A DNA stretch of 64,000 bases from Nepenthes gracilis. Lineage: Eukaryota; Streptophyta; Magnoliopsida; Caryophyllales; Nepenthaceae. The notes under the pieces were generated by a model that saw only the letters and a program-made list of their open reading frames with translations, did not search any database and had not been told where the DNA came from. This document shows positions 61,744 through 64,000 of this stretch, one piece after another; the first letter of the stretch is position 1; every line of letters starts with the position of its first letter. The DNA lies in the NCBI GenBank assembly GCA_033239525.1, contig BSYO01000038.1:11845041-11909040 (forward strand), written 5' to 3'. The position numbers were made by a program, and so were the translations under genes.

Positions 61744-64000
61744 ATGTATCAATTATAAAATTATGATTTTATCATACTTCCCTTCTTGCAATTACATCTG
61801 CAAAAGTTAGTTCTTATATATCAATATTAATTAAGGGGACTTCATATTGAAAATAGATTAAGCTATTTATTCTTAATATTAATTTTTATTTTTAAATAAA
61901 TAATTATGATTAAATTATTTTAAAACAATTAATTTTAATTATTTTTTTAACTTTAAAAAAATTATTTAAATCACAATCATTCATAATTAAATAATTAAGA
62001 TATAGAGAACAAAGCTCCCTATTTCTATAAGAGATAGAACTCTCCCGAATTTATAGCAATATCTATACTAGGATCATGGTTAACAAGATATATATAACCA
62101 TCAGAGGAGACATAATATGTTAAAATCTTTCCTCCTATCTCTTGTCAACAGCATCATTTGTAATTATCATAAGGCATTTTCATTTTAAATACTATGTATC
62201 ATCGCTATTTTTTTTTTCTGGTGAGAAAAGGATATCAAATATTTTACATTATAAGTGGTGGACAAAGCATTAACTGGTTTAGCTATCTTCATAATAATTT
62301 TTGAATAATTTGTTTTCACTTGTTTTTAATTGCTATGACCTTTTCACCATAGAATTGATGCGTAGTGGATGGTTCCATATCATGATGTTGAGAAAAAAGC
62401 CAAAAAACCTTATGAACCCTTTGGCTCCACACTAATACAATGACTACCACAATAATATTCTTTTGTAGGCCGTCGTTATAGCTCAATTAAAAATTAGCCA
62501 CATTAAAAACAAGTTTTGATACTTAAAAAATCCTTTTTACTTAATTAGATATTACATAATTGATATTAATGGACTAATCACATTAAATATGATGGCTCAA
62601 ATCTTTAGATATGACAAGCGCTTAATTTCCTAGGCATTTGGTGAATGACGTTTTGGACTCATTCATGAAAGTTGGAACACTTCAAAGAGAACAAGACAAA
62701 TAATTATTGAGAAAACATTTGTTACAAAAACTCAATTAGAAAATTATTATTAGTATGTTTATCAAAAAACTTACTTGTCAAAGCATATGACTTATTCAGC
62801 TCTAATTGGCTCACTACAATCCTCACATATGGCTCTACTGGGCATATAACCAATCCACTTGCAACGGTCAATCTACTACCCTTACGAGGTCCACACATCT
62901 TACATCTTCACAACACCAAAGCTTAAGAGGTGCTCATCTTTGCCAAAAAACACATAAGCATGACACTGGTAAAAGTTGTGTGAGGGACGCGTGAAAATCA
63001 ACCAAGCATCCCTTACGAATACTGATGATTGCAGACCAACAAATCAAATGAAATTATAAATAATAGATTATTCGATAAATATAATGGATACTAGTGTTAA
63101 GAAAGCTCCACAACCACAATTAAGCATTAACAAAATCATTCGGGCAATTTCAAGCAATAAATTTGTCCAAGTGTGACAAAAAAATTAACACGTAATTTTA
63201 ATGATAGAAAAAAATTATAACACAATAAAACATTGGGCTATTCAAAAGCCACATTCATTGAATTTCAACAATAAAAAAATTCAATTTACAATCACTATTA
63301 GTAATATATTAGCTTATTTGACCGATAAACTCCTATAGTTAAGCCCATATGGAAAAGTCGACTTTGAAATGACCTAGATTACCATGTGCATATTATAGTT
63401 GGACCTTCATTCTATCAGTGTGCTCAAACATTTCTAACTACAAGATGGAACATTTCCAACTACAAGATGGAATATTTCATTCTATCAGTGTTTTATGTTG
63501 TGATGTGGAATATTTGAGATTCAGAATCTTACTTCTTAGATTGAATATAATTTTTATGCACACATTAATAATAATATACTAGAATATTAATATAAGACTG
63601 AATAAGAAGATAGATCACCAAAAGTAAAACCAAAAAATATAGAAACATTTTCATTTGAGCGTTTTAGGGTTCTAAAAATACATAAACATAGGAGTTCAAA
63701 CACTATAGATAAGCGGGTGTTTATCTTTGATTTTAATACATATTTTTGAAGAAAAAAAAATACAATTTGTAAAGTACTTAGAGTTACTTTAAATAAATTT
63801 TGAGTTATCAATCATTAAGTATTTATAGAATAACGTATGAAAAACTTCAATGAACTTGTTAGAATGCTTTGTGATGAATATCTGATTTATAATTTCTTTA
63901 GCAACCATTTCAAAAGTTACACCAAACTTGGTCTAAGGGGTCATTTGGTTGAATGGAATGCTAGATTCTTTTCCACTGAAATTTTTATTAGCTTTTGTTG
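61744..64000. other. intergenic DNA, nothing recognised
   Basis: AT-rich DNA without a recognised gene, RNA or transposon. The open frames at 62806-62994 and 63587-63811 show no domain. An imperfect palindromic A/T stretch at about 61885-61995 could form a hairpin, but no flanking duplication was seen. Confidence 0.5.

Noticed and set aside
61885..61995. A/T-rich imperfect palindrome, possible MITE
   Set aside because: No terminal inverted repeat with a clear target duplication was found. AT-rich DNA gives such palindromes by chance.

Overview
The window is nuclear DNA of a flowering plant, most likely a dicot. It is AT-rich and intron-bearing, dominated by LTR retrotransposons, and contains one recognisable host gene, an aldehyde dehydrogenase of the ALDH2C4 (coniferaldehyde/sinapaldehyde dehydrogenase) type at 55183-61473 on the plus strand. 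The species cannot be named from the sequence. No tRNA, rRNA, CRISPR or bacterial-type operon was seen.

Layout. 1-3382: AT-rich intergenic DNA with one old minus-strand LTR-like remnant. 3388-15569: a structurally complete but coding-dead Ty1-copia element of the SIRE/Maximus type, flanked by the target duplication ATGGA. Its post-pol spacer carries a nested solo LTR (10063-12647, target duplication TTGCG), followed by a broken env-like ORF. 15575-21655: intergenic DNA with an orphan copy of the ALDH upstream region (16965-17560) and two solo LTR-like sequences of Tat type. 21656-26332: a truncated Ty3-gypsy Tat element on the minus strand, with one LTR, gag, protease and RT.

28136-37409 and 39924-51092: two related Tat-type Ty3-gypsy elements (A and B) on the plus strand. 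Each has a long antisense ORF between pol and the 3' LTR and a 37-bp degenerate minisatellite. Both are followed by the same degenerate Ty1-copia fragment (37410-38790 and 51093-53880). The 5' LTRs of A and B resemble each other more than their own 3' LTRs, so the pair appears to come from a roughly 10-13 kb tandem segmental duplication rather than two insertions. A has lost RNase H and integrase through a deletion with ATA microhomology.

54450-61743: ALDH upstream region, TATA box, nine exons, a (TAA)26 microsatellite that begins with the stop codon, and a poly(A) signal. Exon sizes add up to a 501-residue protein if eight missing bases are allowed for. These gaps lie mostly in homopolymer runs of exons 5-7, so the gene is either a young pseudogene or intact and misassembled. 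61550-64000 is AT-rich downstream DNA with nothing recognised.

No wholly new system was found. The least ordinary features are the antisense ORFs of the Tat elements, the duplication that carried a nested retrotransposon and its copia host together, and the duplicated ALDH upstream region that has no gene behind it.
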